In this document: positions 36,614 through 44,743 of the stretch, piece by piece
Layout: each line of letters starts with the position of its first letter
Numbering within the stretch: the first letter of the stretch is position 1
NCBI RefSeq assembly: GCF_001644195.2
Contig: NZ_LWBL02000015.1
Span: forward strand, 53,427 to 117,426
Direction: 5' to 3'
DNA from: Bacillus marinisedimentorum
GTDB taxonomy: Bacteria; Bacillota; Bacilli; Bacillales; Bacillaceae_O
DNA length: 64,000 nt
The notes under the pieces: generated by a model
Told to the model about the DNA's origin: nothing
The model's input: the letters and a program-made list of their open reading frames with translations, nothing else
The model's database searches: none
Made by a program: the position numbers and the translations under genes

Positions 36614-36820
36614 AAGCAAGACGGTCTCGTATATGTCGGTGATACGTAAGGCTATGTATATGTGCTCGACGCAAATGAGGGAACACTCGTGAATAAAAGG
36701 AAGGGTGACGGCCCGCCTGCACCGGGCGGACCGGTCATCATCAACGAAACCCTATTTTCCGGAAGTCAGGACAGTAACGTTTATGCGATTCCGCTGGCTG
36801 ACTTGAAGTGGGAAAAATTG
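36614..36820 (+). pseudogene. Fragment of a PQQ-type beta-propeller protein
   Basis: The frame starting near 36626 reads LVYVGDT, a TAA stop, then GYVYVLDANEGTLVNKRKG and on through 'GGPVIINETLFSGSQDSNVY' before losing similarity near 36811. The pattern 'VYVxD..G.VYxLDA..G' with 'GGPVI' and 'DSNVYAI' is that of repeated blades of PQQ-binding-like propellers. The internal stop, and lack of a start and other blades, mark it as a remnant. A terminator follows. Confidence 0.6.
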
Positions 36821-36832
36821 AAAAAGAATTGG

Positions 36833-36857
36833 CCAGGGTCCGGAAGGAGGATCCTGG
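36833..36857 (+). terminator. Terminator after the propeller remnant
   Basis: CCAGGGTCC pairs with GGATCCTGG with one wobble around a seven-base loop, followed by TTTTTGTTTTTT. Confidence 0.85.
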
Positions 36858-37046
36858 TTTTTGTTTTTTATTTTAAAATCATTTTTTTCTCACTTGATGG
36901 AAAACTTTAAATAACATTTGGTTTTGGGTTCCAGGTGGAAATAAGCCTATTGAGACTCGGCTGACGAAGGTTTTACGGTATCTGCATTACTATTAAGCGG
37001 CCAAGCAAACTCCTGGTAAAAACAGGATAGTTTATCTATACAAAAT

Positions 37047-37072
37047 GTTTAACGTCTCCCTGCACCGGTTAT
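37047..37072 (+). promoter_or_regulatory. SigB-type promoter of the KGG stress protein gene
   Basis: GTTTAA (37047-37052) and GGTTAT (37067-37072) are separated by 14 bases, close to the SigB consensus GTTTAA-N13-15-GGGTAT. It lies 50 bases before the start codon. Confidence 0.75.
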
Positions 37073-37122
37073 TGTACATATACAAGTCAATAAACATTCT
37101 TATCCAAAGGAGGACGAGAATC

Positions 37123-37482
37123 ATGGCTAAGAACAATAAAGAGAACAAAAATATGACAGTAAACGAAGCAGGCCGCATGGGCGGTGAAAAGACTTCCGAA
37201 ACACATGACAAAGAATTCTACCAGGAAATCGGCCAAAAAGGCGGCGAAATGGGCGGCCAAAAAGGCGGAGAAGCAACCTCTGAAAAATACGGAGAAGAAT
37301 TTTACGAGGAAATCGGCAAGAAGGGCGGCGAAGCCACTTCTCAAAGCCATGACAAGGAATTTTACCAGGAAATCGGTAAAAAAGGCGGAGAAACAACTTC
37401 CAATAAATATGGTGATGATTTCTACGAGGAAATCGGAGAAAAAGGCGGCAACGCCCGTGCCAATAACAATAAAAACTCCTAA
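37123..37482 (+). CDS. GsiB-like KGG-repeat general stress protein
   Basis: A 119-residue hydrophilic protein made of about five imperfect repeats of roughly 20 residues with KGGE and 'DKEFYQEIGxKGG' cores, the pattern of GsiB and of stress-induced KGG proteins. It has no cysteines and no hydrophobic core, suggesting disorder and a protective role. ATG 37123 follows AAAGGAGGA. A SigB-type promoter at 37047 fits its induction by stress. Single gene with its own terminator. Confidence 0.9.
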   Translation: MAKNNKENKNMTVNEAGRMGGEKTSETHDKEFYQEIGQKGGEMGGQKGGEATSEKYGEEFYEEIGKKGGEATSQSHDKEFYQEIGKKGGETTSNKYGDDFYEEIGEKGGNARANNNKNS

Positions 37483-37494
37483 TAAAGCGATTGA

Positions 37495-37526
37495 AGCCAA
37501 TCCGGATAAGCCGGATTGGCTTTTTG
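37495..37526 (+). terminator. Terminator of the KGG stress gene
   Basis: AGCCAATCCGG/CCGGATTGGCT with a five-base loop, followed by TTTTT. Confidence 0.92.
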
Positions 37527-37580
37527 GATTGTGAAATTATGAAATGTAAGCGTTGTGGATAAAAAGCCAGGAGGGAAGCG

Positions 37581-37695
37581 TCCAGCACCAGGCACGAGCG
37601 GCTATCGTCATAAACGGTGGTCCCCTCCGGGAGGAAAGAGCACCTCCTGCGGGAACCCCCGCTTATGCGTACGCCGCTAAGCGGGCGCCTTGCGC
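37581..37695 (+). repeat. Repeat B, copy 2
   Basis: Matches the copy at 29838-29930, with an extra GCTAAGCGGGCG segment near the 3' end. The remaining 250 bases up to the phospholipase gene show nothing else recognisable. Confidence 0.8.
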
Positions 37696-37946
37696 ATTTG
37701 TTCTGTATTAGGGAGCAAGATATGACAGTAAGGAAGTATTTCGGCCCAAGCAGCCAATTTTAATTTGATAATGCAGATCAAGCCAACAGTCTTATGCTGG
37801 TGAACGAGCTTTATTAAAATAATTGCCGGAATATTTGTGTCTAAGCACGGCTGTGTTTTTTGAGAAAATTTAACTCAACACGCATCAACTGTAACGGTCT
37901 TCACGATGGAGATGAGCGCACCCTATTTTGAGAGTTAATTTTCCGT

Positions 37947-39416
37947 TTAATAAGTAGTAAACTGGGTTACTTTCTGCAGAAGATAAAAAATGTATTTAAC
38001 CGGGGTCAGTTTGTCCTGATATGTTCCGTATTCGACTGTGTACGTTCCATCCGTGTTGTTCCAGATTCTATCAAAATAGCCTTCGACATCCTTGAAAAAT
38101 TGGAAGCTGTCCATTCCATACACAGCAATGTCCGCCTCGGCATTATAATTGTCGAGGTTGCGGGAGGTGAAATTGCTGGATCCCCCGATTACAAACCGTT
38201 CTTTTCCGTCTTCGATATACAGCATTTTTGCATGATACTGTTCTTTATTTGTGTCATACCATCGGATGCTGATATTTTCATAGCCCGCTGTTTGGAGTTC
38301 AGCTGCAACAGGAAGATTGGGCAGGCCGATTTTTTGCTGTCCGAAGGCATTTTGGTTCGGATCAAGGACAAGCCGGATGTCAGCTCCCCGGGCGGCCGCA
38401 CCGTGGAGCGCATGAATGATGTCGCGGTCAGCCAGGTAGAACATCCCCAGCCATATCACAGCATCTTTGCCAGCATTATCAAGTTCCTGCAGGGCTAAAT
38501 CGCTCACTTTCTGCTCGGTGACATACCGGATTCGGGCTGTTTCTTCCTTCTGTCTTTTTCCATTCGTGGAGGAAAAGGAGAGATCCGTTTCCGGGAATCG
38601 CTGCAAGTCGCCGCCTGAAAAAGCCGCAATTGCTTTTTCACTTGCAATCATGTCATTCAGGATTGGGCCGGTAACCTTATAACCGACATTGGAATGAAAT
38701 CCGCTTGCATCATGGGGATTTGCTGACAAAATCAACCCGGCATCTTCCGTGATGACAACTTTCCGATGATTGGCTTTAACGTTCAGTAGCGTTAAATACG
38801 ACCGTAATGTGATGTTAGGCGCGGTGGAACCAAATGGATTCGGAAGCCACCCATTTCCTTTTTCCCCTAACCAGGAAAAGCCTGTCCGCCAAATCGCACT
38901 GTATAAATGGTTTGGGTCGCGGAGCTCACTGAGGTCCGTATAAATGATTTCAGCACCGCGCTCTTCCAGAGCAGCCAGGTGACCAGCCTGATGGGAATTG
39001 TAGCTTGAATTGATTTCATCGCTGATGAATATGACATTCAATGATGGATGTTTTTTCATTTGTTTTTCGATCGCATGCCGGAGGTCTCCGCTTATGGACG
39101 GATAATCCCGGTCGCCGTTGGAATAGTCATTGAATAGAAAAAAGTCCAAAATGAGGAATTCTTCAGCTTCCGCTATCGTCCGGTTGACTTCATTGAAAAT
39201 AGATTGATCATACACCTCTTTTCCGTCTCTCTCATATGTGAGATCATATAAGAATTGAAGGTCGTCCTCTTGTATCTCGTACAGTGGACTGGCATAAGAC
39301 ATACCAGCGGGCAGAGGTTTTTGCCTGTGGTAAAGCGTAACACTCGATATAACAAGAAATACGATTATAAAAGCGATCGTCCTTTTTTTTCTGTACCATT
39401 TCTTCCTGTTTTCCAT
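37947..39416 (-). CDS. Phospholipase D-like / cardiolipin synthase-like protein
   Basis: A 489-residue protein with one N-terminal membrane segment ('RTIAFIIVFLVISSVTLY') and two HKD phosphodiesterase motifs: 'NHRKVVITEDAGLILSAN' and 'YHAKMLYIEDGKERFVIGGS'. The first motif reads HRKxxxxxD, where Arg takes the place of the usual middle residue. It acts on the outer face of the membrane, on phospholipids or a similar diester. ATG 39416 follows GGGAG; longer frames upstream have none. Single gene. Confidence 0.88.
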   Translation of the reverse strand: MENRKKWYRKKRTIAFIIVFLVISSVTLYHRQKPLPAGMSYASPLYEIQEDDLQFLYDLTYERDGKEVYDQSIFNEVNRTIAEAEEFLILDFFLFNDYSNGDRDYPSISGDLRHAIEKQMKKHPSLNVIFISDEINSSYNSHQAGHLAALEERGAEIIYTDLSELRDPNHLYSAIWRTGFSWLGEKGNGWLPNPFGSTAPNITLRSYLTLLNVKANHRKVVITEDAGLILSANPHDASGFHSNVGYKVTGPILNDMIASEKAIAAFSGGDLQRFPETDLSFSSTNGKRQKEETARIRYVTEQKVSDLALQELDNAGKDAVIWLGMFYLADRDIIHALHGAAARGADIRLVLDPNQNAFGQQKIGLPNLPVAAELQTAGYENISIRWYDTNKEQYHAKMLYIEDGKERFVIGGSSNFTSRNLDNYNAEADIAVYGMDSFQFFKDVEGYFDRIWNNTDGTYTVEYGTYQDKLTPVKYIFYLLQKVTQFTTY

Positions 39417-39522
39417 TGGCTTTCTCCCGTCAAAAAAAATATAAAAAAGGCCCGGCCTGTTTGCTGAAAACACGGCTGGACCCGCGTTTTATTGTTAAAA
39501 CGCTATGCTTTAAAAGTTCCCC

Positions 39523-40926
39523 TTACTTCTTTTCCCTCCTGGCAACTCCAGTATCATACGCAGCTTCCATTACCGCTTCTCTGATGTTCGCAACCACTTT
39601 TTCATTGAACACTCCAGGAATAATGTAATCACTGTTCAGTTCATCGGGGGAAATCGTTGAAGCAATCGCCTGTGCGGCGGCAAGCTTCATCTCTTCGTTA
39701 ATGTCTGTAGCACGCGCATCGAGAACACCGCGGAAAAGGCCGGGAAAGCAAAGGACATTGTTTACCTGGTTCGGATAATCGGAACGGCCGGTTGCCATGA
39801 CTTTCACATGCGGCCTGGCCTTTTCAGGCGAAATCTCGGGGTTCGGATTTGCCAGAGCAAAAACAATCGGATCATCTGCCATATTTTTTACATCTGCCTC
39901 ATTGAGCACATTCGGTACAGATACACCGATGAATGCATCAGCATTTTTGATAATATCGGAAAGTGGCCCTTTTTCATTATTCGGGTTCGTGTTTTCCGCA
40001 TACCAGTTCCACATCGCATTTTCATACGTCTCATCCTTTGTCAGCGCACCATTGCGGTCCACGCCGATAATATTGACAGCTCCGGCTTTCAATAGCATTT
40101 TCGTAATCGAGATACCGGCAGCGCCAATCCCGTTCACGATGATTTTGCAGTCCTCGATATCTTTTCCGGCAACCTTAAGAGCGTTCAGCAAACCGGCAAG
40201 AGCGACTATCGCCGTGCCATGCTGATCATCATGGAAGACAGGGATATTAAGCTCTTTCTTTAATCGTTCTTCAATTTCAAAACATTTCGGTGAAGCGATA
40301 TCCTCCAGGTTAATGCCGCCAAAACCTGGACTGATCGCTTTGACATGCGCGATGATTTCTTCTGTGTCTTCACTGTTCAGGCAAATGGGATATGCATCCA
40401 CATTGGCAAACTGCTTGAACAGCATCGCTTTTCCTTCCATTACCGGCATCGCCGCTTCCGGCTTGATATTGCCGAGTCCCAAAACAGCCGAACCATCTGA
40501 AACAACGGCAACCGAGTTTTTCTTGATTGTTAATTTATTTGAAAGCTCAGGGTTATCTTCAATTGCGAGACATACCCTGGCCACTTCAGGTGTATATACC
40601 TGAGACAGTTCCTCGCGGTTATCGATGGACATTTTGGAATTCACATTTATTTTGCCGCCAAGGTGAACAAGGAAGGTGCGGTCTGAAACATGCTTGACCG
40701 TGACGCCGTCAAGTGCGTTCAACGTTTTCACGAGCCGGTCTTCCTGATCTTCTCCCGCTATATTGACAGTGATATCACGTATCGTTTTCTGCGGGCTTTC
40801 CTTAATGACATCAATTGCGACCATATCACCGCCTTTATCGGCAATGACTGTCGCAATTTCCCCGAAAGAAGTGCGCTGCTTGTCAATATCCAGGCGTACT
40901 ATAAGGGTCATATTCGTTCGAGCCAT
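39523..40926 (-). CDS. NAD-dependent malic enzyme with N-terminal ACT domain
   Basis: A 467-residue enzyme converting malate to pyruvate and CO2 with reduction of NAD. Residues 1-80 form an ACT-like regulatory domain ('LIVRLDIDKQRTSFGEIATV'), followed by the malic domain with 'VFHDDQHGTAIVALAGLLNA' and the NAD domain 'IIVNGIGAAGISITKMLLKAG'. The ACT domain may bind an amino acid effector. AAGGAGTGG precedes the ATG. With mqo in the same window it belongs to malate metabolism, though the two are not linked in an operon. Confidence 0.94.
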   Translation of the reverse strand: MARTNMTLIVRLDIDKQRTSFGEIATVIADKGGDMVAIDVIKESPQKTIRDITVNIAGEDQEDRLVKTLNALDGVTVKHVSDRTFLVHLGGKINVNSKMSIDNREELSQVYTPEVARVCLAIEDNPELSNKLTIKKNSVAVVSDGSAVLGLGNIKPEAAMPVMEGKAMLFKQFANVDAYPICLNSEDTEEIIAHVKAISPGFGGINLEDIASPKCFEIEERLKKELNIPVFHDDQHGTAIVALAGLLNALKVAGKDIEDCKIIVNGIGAAGISITKMLLKAGAVNIIGVDRNGALTKDETYENAMWNWYAENTNPNNEKGPLSDIIKNADAFIGVSVPNVLNEADVKNMADDPIVFALANPNPEISPEKARPHVKVMATGRSDYPNQVNNVLCFPGLFRGVLDARATDINEEMKLAAAQAIASTISPDELNSDYIIPGVFNEKVVANIREAVMEAAYDTGVARREKK

Positions 40927-41187
40927 TCAACCACTCCTTCAAATAAAAATACCTGCCCTATAATTTCCCTTTAACAGGACGGATTACACACCTAATTAGT
41001 GGAAGAAGGCATTTTCTGGTCCAGGTTTTCTGCCGTAATAAATAAAGGTAGGAAAAGCCTGTCGGTCAAAATCAGAAAAAAACTAACAGACATTCATGCT
41101 TAAGGAAATACATTTTTCAACTCTGGTATATTTGCTTTAGAATAAAGAAAGACAGGATAAATTTAGCGAGCCGGAAGGAGAAGTTTC

Positions 41188-41658
41188 ATGGTAACACTGA
41201 ATATCCCGGGTAGAGAAGAACTGGTTTTACACCATCTAGTGTTGGATTTCAACGGGACAATTGCTCACGATGGAATGCTTGTTGAAGGTCTGAAGGAAAG
41301 GTTGGAAGCATTAAGCAAAAAACTTTCGGTCCATGTCATTACGGCAGACACAAACGGCACAGCCAGAGAGCAATGCAGAGATTTGCCTGTATCCATTTAC
41401 ATTATCGGTAAAACGGATCAGGAGCTTGGCAAGAGAGCGTTTGTAACCGAATTGGGAGCTGAAGGGGTAGTATGTGCAGGGAACGGATCAAACGATAAGG
41501 AGATGTTTTCAGTGGCAGCACTTGCCATCGCTGTCACCGGTAGAGAAGGATGTGCCATCCCGACATTGCTGCAAAGCAATATTGCTGTAAACAGTATTTT
41601 GGACGGACTTGACTTACTTATTCATAAGCATCGCCTTATTGCAACATTAAGGAAATAA
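41188..41658 (+). CDS. Stand-alone HAD protein resembling the P-type ATPase phosphorylation domain
   Basis: A 156-residue soluble HAD-like protein. Motif I is 'LDFNGTIAHDG', where the second Asp is Asn as in few HAD phosphatases; motif II is 'VITADTNGTA'; the C-terminal 'CAGNGSNDKEMFSVAALAIA' matches the GDGxND hinge of P-type ATPases with Asn replacing Asp. There are no membrane segments, so it is not a transporter. Related small proteins are often annotated 'ATPase P'. AAGGAG precedes the ATG. Confidence 0.8.
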   Translation: MVTLNIPGREELVLHHLVLDFNGTIAHDGMLVEGLKERLEALSKKLSVHVITADTNGTAREQCRDLPVSIYIIGKTDQELGKRAFVTELGAEGVVCAGNGSNDKEMFSVAALAIAVTGREGCAIPTLLQSNIAVNSILDGLDLLIHKHRLIATLRK

Positions 41659-41674
41659 TAAGAAAAAGAGGTGT

Positions 41675-41704
41675 ACACCCTTGAGTCGTTTCAAGGGTGT
41701 TTTT
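41675..41704 (+). terminator. Terminator of the HAD gene
   Basis: ACACCCTTGA/TCAAGGGTGT with a six-base loop, then TTTTT. Confidence 0.85.
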
Positions 41705-41884
41705 CGTTGAGGTACAAAACAGGGGGTGCAAGGAGCGGGGGACGTACGGGGTTATTTTTTATAAAGAACACGGGATGTATAATTATTCATTTTTATTTCC
41801 CGGCAGTTGTTCACATACGGCTCTTTTCCCACTATATTTGCTATTTTATCGGTTACACCATTCCCTCGTTTTTAAAGATACATG

Positions 41885-41965
41885 ACTCCTGAGGGAACAG
41901 CGGCTCAGTTAAGTCACAAAGGAGCGTCATCAATAAAGAAAGATTACTGCCCGCTCCGCTGAAAT
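41885..41965 (+). repeat. Strongly diverged family A-like repeat
   Basis: 'gactcctgagggaacagcgg' and 'actgcccgctccgctgaa' recall the family A core, but similarity is weak. The 41705-42037 gap otherwise appears empty. Confidence 0.4.
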
Positions 41966-42037
41966 AGTTCACCCTTTTAGAACAATCACATCACAGTTTG
42001 AAAAACAAAATAATTTTTACTTTATAACGTAATTATA

Positions 42038-42067
42038 TTTACTTTTAAGAGTAAACTGGTGTATGCT
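42038..42067 (+). promoter_or_regulatory. Promoter and palindromic operator of the HTH-F1-beta gene
   Basis: TTTACTTTTAAGAGTAAA (42038-42055) is a near-perfect palindrome. TTTACT also serves as a possible -35 box, with TATGCT (42062-42067) as -10 at 18 bases. The palindrome is 33 bases before the start codon and could be the site bound by the gene's own helix-turn-helix. Confidence 0.55.
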
Positions 42068-42088
42068 GGATAACGAGGAGGGAAGAAA

Positions 42089-43132
42089 ATGGATACCTTA
42101 AGACTTAATGTCAATTTATTGCGTGAGCGTGTCCCGAATTTAACGACTGCAGCACGGGCAGTAGGGCTGCGGCCTGCAACGGTTTCCAATCTGACTACAG
42201 GCAAAACGCCGATCGGGAGGGCAGAAGTACGCACACTTGCTGCACTTGCCTCCCTTGCAGAATGCAGTCTTGATGAATTAATTATTAGAGGGGAGTCTTT
42301 TACGATGCTTGAAACCGGTATTAAAGTGGTTGATTTGTTTTCTCCGATTGTTGAGGGAGGGACAGCCGGCCTGGTGGCCAGGCCCGGAATGGGACAGATT
42401 GTGGTACTTGCGGAAATTCTTCATGTCATGAGAAAAGAAGGGTACACAACTTTATTGTTAAGGCCTGAGGGCAAGTATCCGGATCTTGACGATATTGCCG
42501 GAGAAGTGGATGTGAGTTGTGAAAAGATCGATGAAGTGTTTGAAGCTGTCAAGAAAGCAGGGGACTCAAAGGGGGTCATATTTGCTGCCGACCGCTCACA
42601 TGTTATAACGAATGAAACTTTCCTGCTGCAGGAGCGGCTTGGTGAAGCGGATATTAACTATGTAACGACCTTTCTTCTGGACCTTAAAGGGGAGGCGGTA
42701 GACGAAGAATTGCCTTACGGCCCGCTAGAGACGCTTCTCCAGTTTGACGCAGATCTTGCTTCACGCCAAATATTCCCAGCTTTGAATCCGCTTCTTTCTA
42801 CCTCTGTCTTATTAGAGGGCGGTGAAACCGACAAGCAGCATTTCTTGCTGCAGCAACGGGCTCGCAAGGTATTGCGCCGTTATCGGGAACTCCGTTTTTT
42901 CACGACCTCGAGAGGAGTGGATACGATTCCTACGGCTGAAGCTGAAACCTATAAACGGGGCGAACGGCTCGAAGCATATTTGTCACAGCCTTTTTACACC
43001 GCAGCGGAATTCACCGGCCAGCCAGGTATTTCTGTCCCGCTTAAGGCTGTTCTGAATGACGTAAATAGAATACTTGACGGTACAGCAGACGACAGGTCTC
43101 CTGAAGAAATGAAATATATCGGTTCATTTTGA
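42089..43132 (+). CDS. Helix-turn-helix protein fused to a degenerate F1-ATPase beta subunit
   Basis: A 347-residue protein. Residues 1-72 form a DNA-binding domain (helix-turn-helix 'TTAARAVGLRPATVSNLTTG', about 19-38). Residues 73-347 align with ATP synthase beta: 'MLETGIKVVDLFSPIVEGG' equals the LETGIKVVDLLAP region, 'RQIFPALNPLLSTSVLL' equals the yPAvDPLaSTSR region, and 'LSQPFYTAAEFTGQPG' equals the LSQpFhVAEqFTGqkG region near the C-terminus. The Walker A GGAGVGKT has become ARPGMGQI (97-104), losing the Lys and Thr, and the catalytic 'GERTREG' is replaced, so ATP hydrolysis is unlikely. The N-terminal beta barrel of a true subunit is missing. GAGGAGGG precedes the ATG. Likely a regulator; its ligand is unknown. 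Confidence 0.85.
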   Translation: MDTLRLNVNLLRERVPNLTTAARAVGLRPATVSNLTTGKTPIGRAEVRTLAALASLAECSLDELIIRGESFTMLETGIKVVDLFSPIVEGGTAGLVARPGMGQIVVLAEILHVMRKEGYTTLLLRPEGKYPDLDDIAGEVDVSCEKIDEVFEAVKKAGDSKGVIFAADRSHVITNETFLLQERLGEADINYVTTFLLDLKGEAVDEELPYGPLETLLQFDADLASRQIFPALNPLLSTSVLLEGGETDKQHFLLQQRARKVLRRYRELRFFTTSRGVDTIPTAEAETYKRGERLEAYLSQPFYTAAEFTGQPGISVPLKAVLNDVNRILDGTADDRSPEEMKYIGSF

Positions 43133-43208
43133 TTTCTTTATACTCTTTTTTTCACGTTTCGACGGCTTTTTTTGCAGCATTCCAGATTTCTTTATATCGA
43201 TTTAATTC

Positions 43209-43240
43209 CAGCCCTGATTCTTTCGGGGCTGTTTTTTTAT
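43209..43240 (+). terminator. Terminator of the HTH-F1-beta gene
   Basis: CAGCCC/GGGCTG around an 11-base loop, followed by TTTTTTTAT. It separates this gene from the ParM operon. Confidence 0.75.
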
Positions 43241-43261
43241 AAGAAAAAGGATTAATTTTTC

Positions 43262-43412
43262 CTTGTATACAATATTGATTACATGTATACTTGATGTAAT
43301 CTTTATGTGTACAATTACGTTTACTTGTATACATATATGTACGCATATTGGTTCAAAGGTATGTATACAAATTTTGTATACAAGTTTTCGTTTTTATATA
43401 CTTGTATACAGT
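43262..43412. repeat. Cluster of GTATAC palindromes, candidate parC centromere
   Basis: Six GTATAC words start at 43265, 43285, 43327, 43363, 43376 and 43404, mostly within TTGTATACAA or close variants, with further GTGTACAA- and TATGTACG-like relatives between. The stretch is A+T-rich and lies directly 5' of the ParM-like gene, where parC sites of ParMRC cassettes occur. It would be the binding site for the ribbon-helix-helix partner. Confidence 0.65.
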
Positions 43413-43546
43413 GCGGAATTGTTTGTAAACATATTTGATTACAACTATCGTCTTATTTAGTGTTTTAAAAAATTTTCACCGTGACAAAACATGCCAAATC
43501 AACGAAACTTATAAGTAACCCCAATAAAGAAAGGAAAGATGAATAG

Positions 43547-44734
43547 ATGGCAGATTCAAGAATAGCGGCAATTGATGTAGGCAATGATGCGGTAAAAGCG
43601 TTGTTCGGCAAATTGGAGTCTGAACTTTACATACCTAATGTGATTGCAAGAGATATTGAGGACCGTCCTGTTATCGGCATCGAAGATCTTGATGAAAAAG
43701 ATCCTATTGATAATATCCATATAAAGGTCCACTCCCCTGCCCTTAAGGAGAACAATGCCATTTACCGTGTCGGCAACCTGGCAACAAAAAGTTCAAATTC
43801 AACAGAACTTGATCCAGGAAGCAGCAAATCCGAGGAAGATCAGACACTTGTAATGCTTTTCGCAACCCTTGCACTTGACGCTGTAAGAGAAGAAGGCGGA
43901 AAAGGCTCCAGCAGTTCAAATAAAGTGTTTGACGCCAACTATACACTCGGAACCGGGCTGCCGCTCAGAGAAGTGAAAGAAGGAAAGGATGTGGGATACC
44001 GTTCCCAGCTCCTGGGCTCTGTCCATCAGGTCGAATTTCTTGTCACACCCCGCTACCAGGGCTTGAAGGTGAATATTAAGTTTGATGAAGTGAAAGTATA
44101 TCCGGAAGGTTTTGCCGCATTTGTAAACCTTGTGATGGATAATGAACTGAATATCATTAATAAAGATTTGATTGATAAGCGTATCTTGATTCAGGACATC
44201 GGCGGCCTGTCAACGGATATAGCCGTCATCCGCAACCGGAATGTCGATGATGACAAAGCTCAGGGTTTCAATCTTGGCGTATCAGAATCACTTGAAGCCA
44301 TCCGTGAAGAAATCCGGACAAGGCATGGTGTTGAACTTGACAGCAGACGTGATGTTGTCGATATCATCACACGTAAAAATGACCGAAATCATATCATGGT
44401 GAAAGGCAGCCGGACAAGCGTTCATGATATTACTGACCGCATCCTTCTTGAACTTGCCAAGAAGGAATACCGATTCCTGCGCAATGTATGGCAGAAAAAT
44501 TCACAGACAGAGATTTGTTATTTTGTCGGCGGTGGTGCGAGCGTCCTGAAAGATTATCTGAAGACGCTTAACAATAACCTCGACGGATATAATATTGAAT
44601 TTTTCGAGGACGAAAAGGAAAGCGTATGGATGATGGCAAATGCATACTACAAGCTGATTTCCGATTTTATCCGGAAGAACAGCAAGCTCAAACAAAAAAA
44701 GGATGAAAACCAGAAGGCCTCTTCATCCAAATAG
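43547..44734 (+). CDS. parM: ParM/StbA-like actin-family segregation ATPase
   Basis: A 395-residue actin-fold protein. Phosphate-1 loop 'AAIDVGNDAVKALFGKLE' lies at about residues 7-24, phosphate-2 loop 'IQDIGGLSTDIAVIRNR' at about 219-235, and the adenosine motif 'CYFVGGGASVLKDYLKTL' near 324. The Lys-rich tail is probably disordered. In plasmid cassettes such proteins polymerise with ATP and push sister DNA copies apart through ParR bound at parC. Here the gene is cotranscribed with a ribbon-helix-helix partner and preceded by palindrome repeats. Its presence among housekeeping genes suggests a chromosomal or integrated cassette. Confidence 0.88.
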   Translation: MADSRIAAIDVGNDAVKALFGKLESELYIPNVIARDIEDRPVIGIEDLDEKDPIDNIHIKVHSPALKENNAIYRVGNLATKSSNSTELDPGSSKSEEDQTLVMLFATLALDAVREEGGKGSSSSNKVFDANYTLGTGLPLREVKEGKDVGYRSQLLGSVHQVEFLVTPRYQGLKVNIKFDEVKVYPEGFAAFVNLVMDNELNIINKDLIDKRILIQDIGGLSTDIAVIRNRNVDDDKAQGFNLGVSESLEAIREEIRTRHGVELDSRRDVVDIITRKNDRNHIMVKGSRTSVHDITDRILLELAKKEYRFLRNVWQKNSQTEICYFVGGGASVLKDYLKTLNNNLDGYNIEFFEDEKESVWMMANAYYKLISDFIRKNSKLKQKKDENQKASSSK

Positions 44735-44743
44735 GGTGATGAC

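Noticed and set aside
36626..36660. Stop codon in the propeller remnant as a second selenocysteine candidate
   Set aside because: The codon is TAA, not TGA, and the gene lacks a start and most of its blades.
37123..37482. Regular repeats resembling a CRISPR array
   Set aside because: The repeats are in-frame, degenerate and encode the KGG motif of a stress protein.
43262..43412. Replication origin with iterons
   Set aside because: The palindromes could suit an origin, but there is no initiator gene nearby, whereas a ParM/ParR pair follows directly; a centromere fits better.
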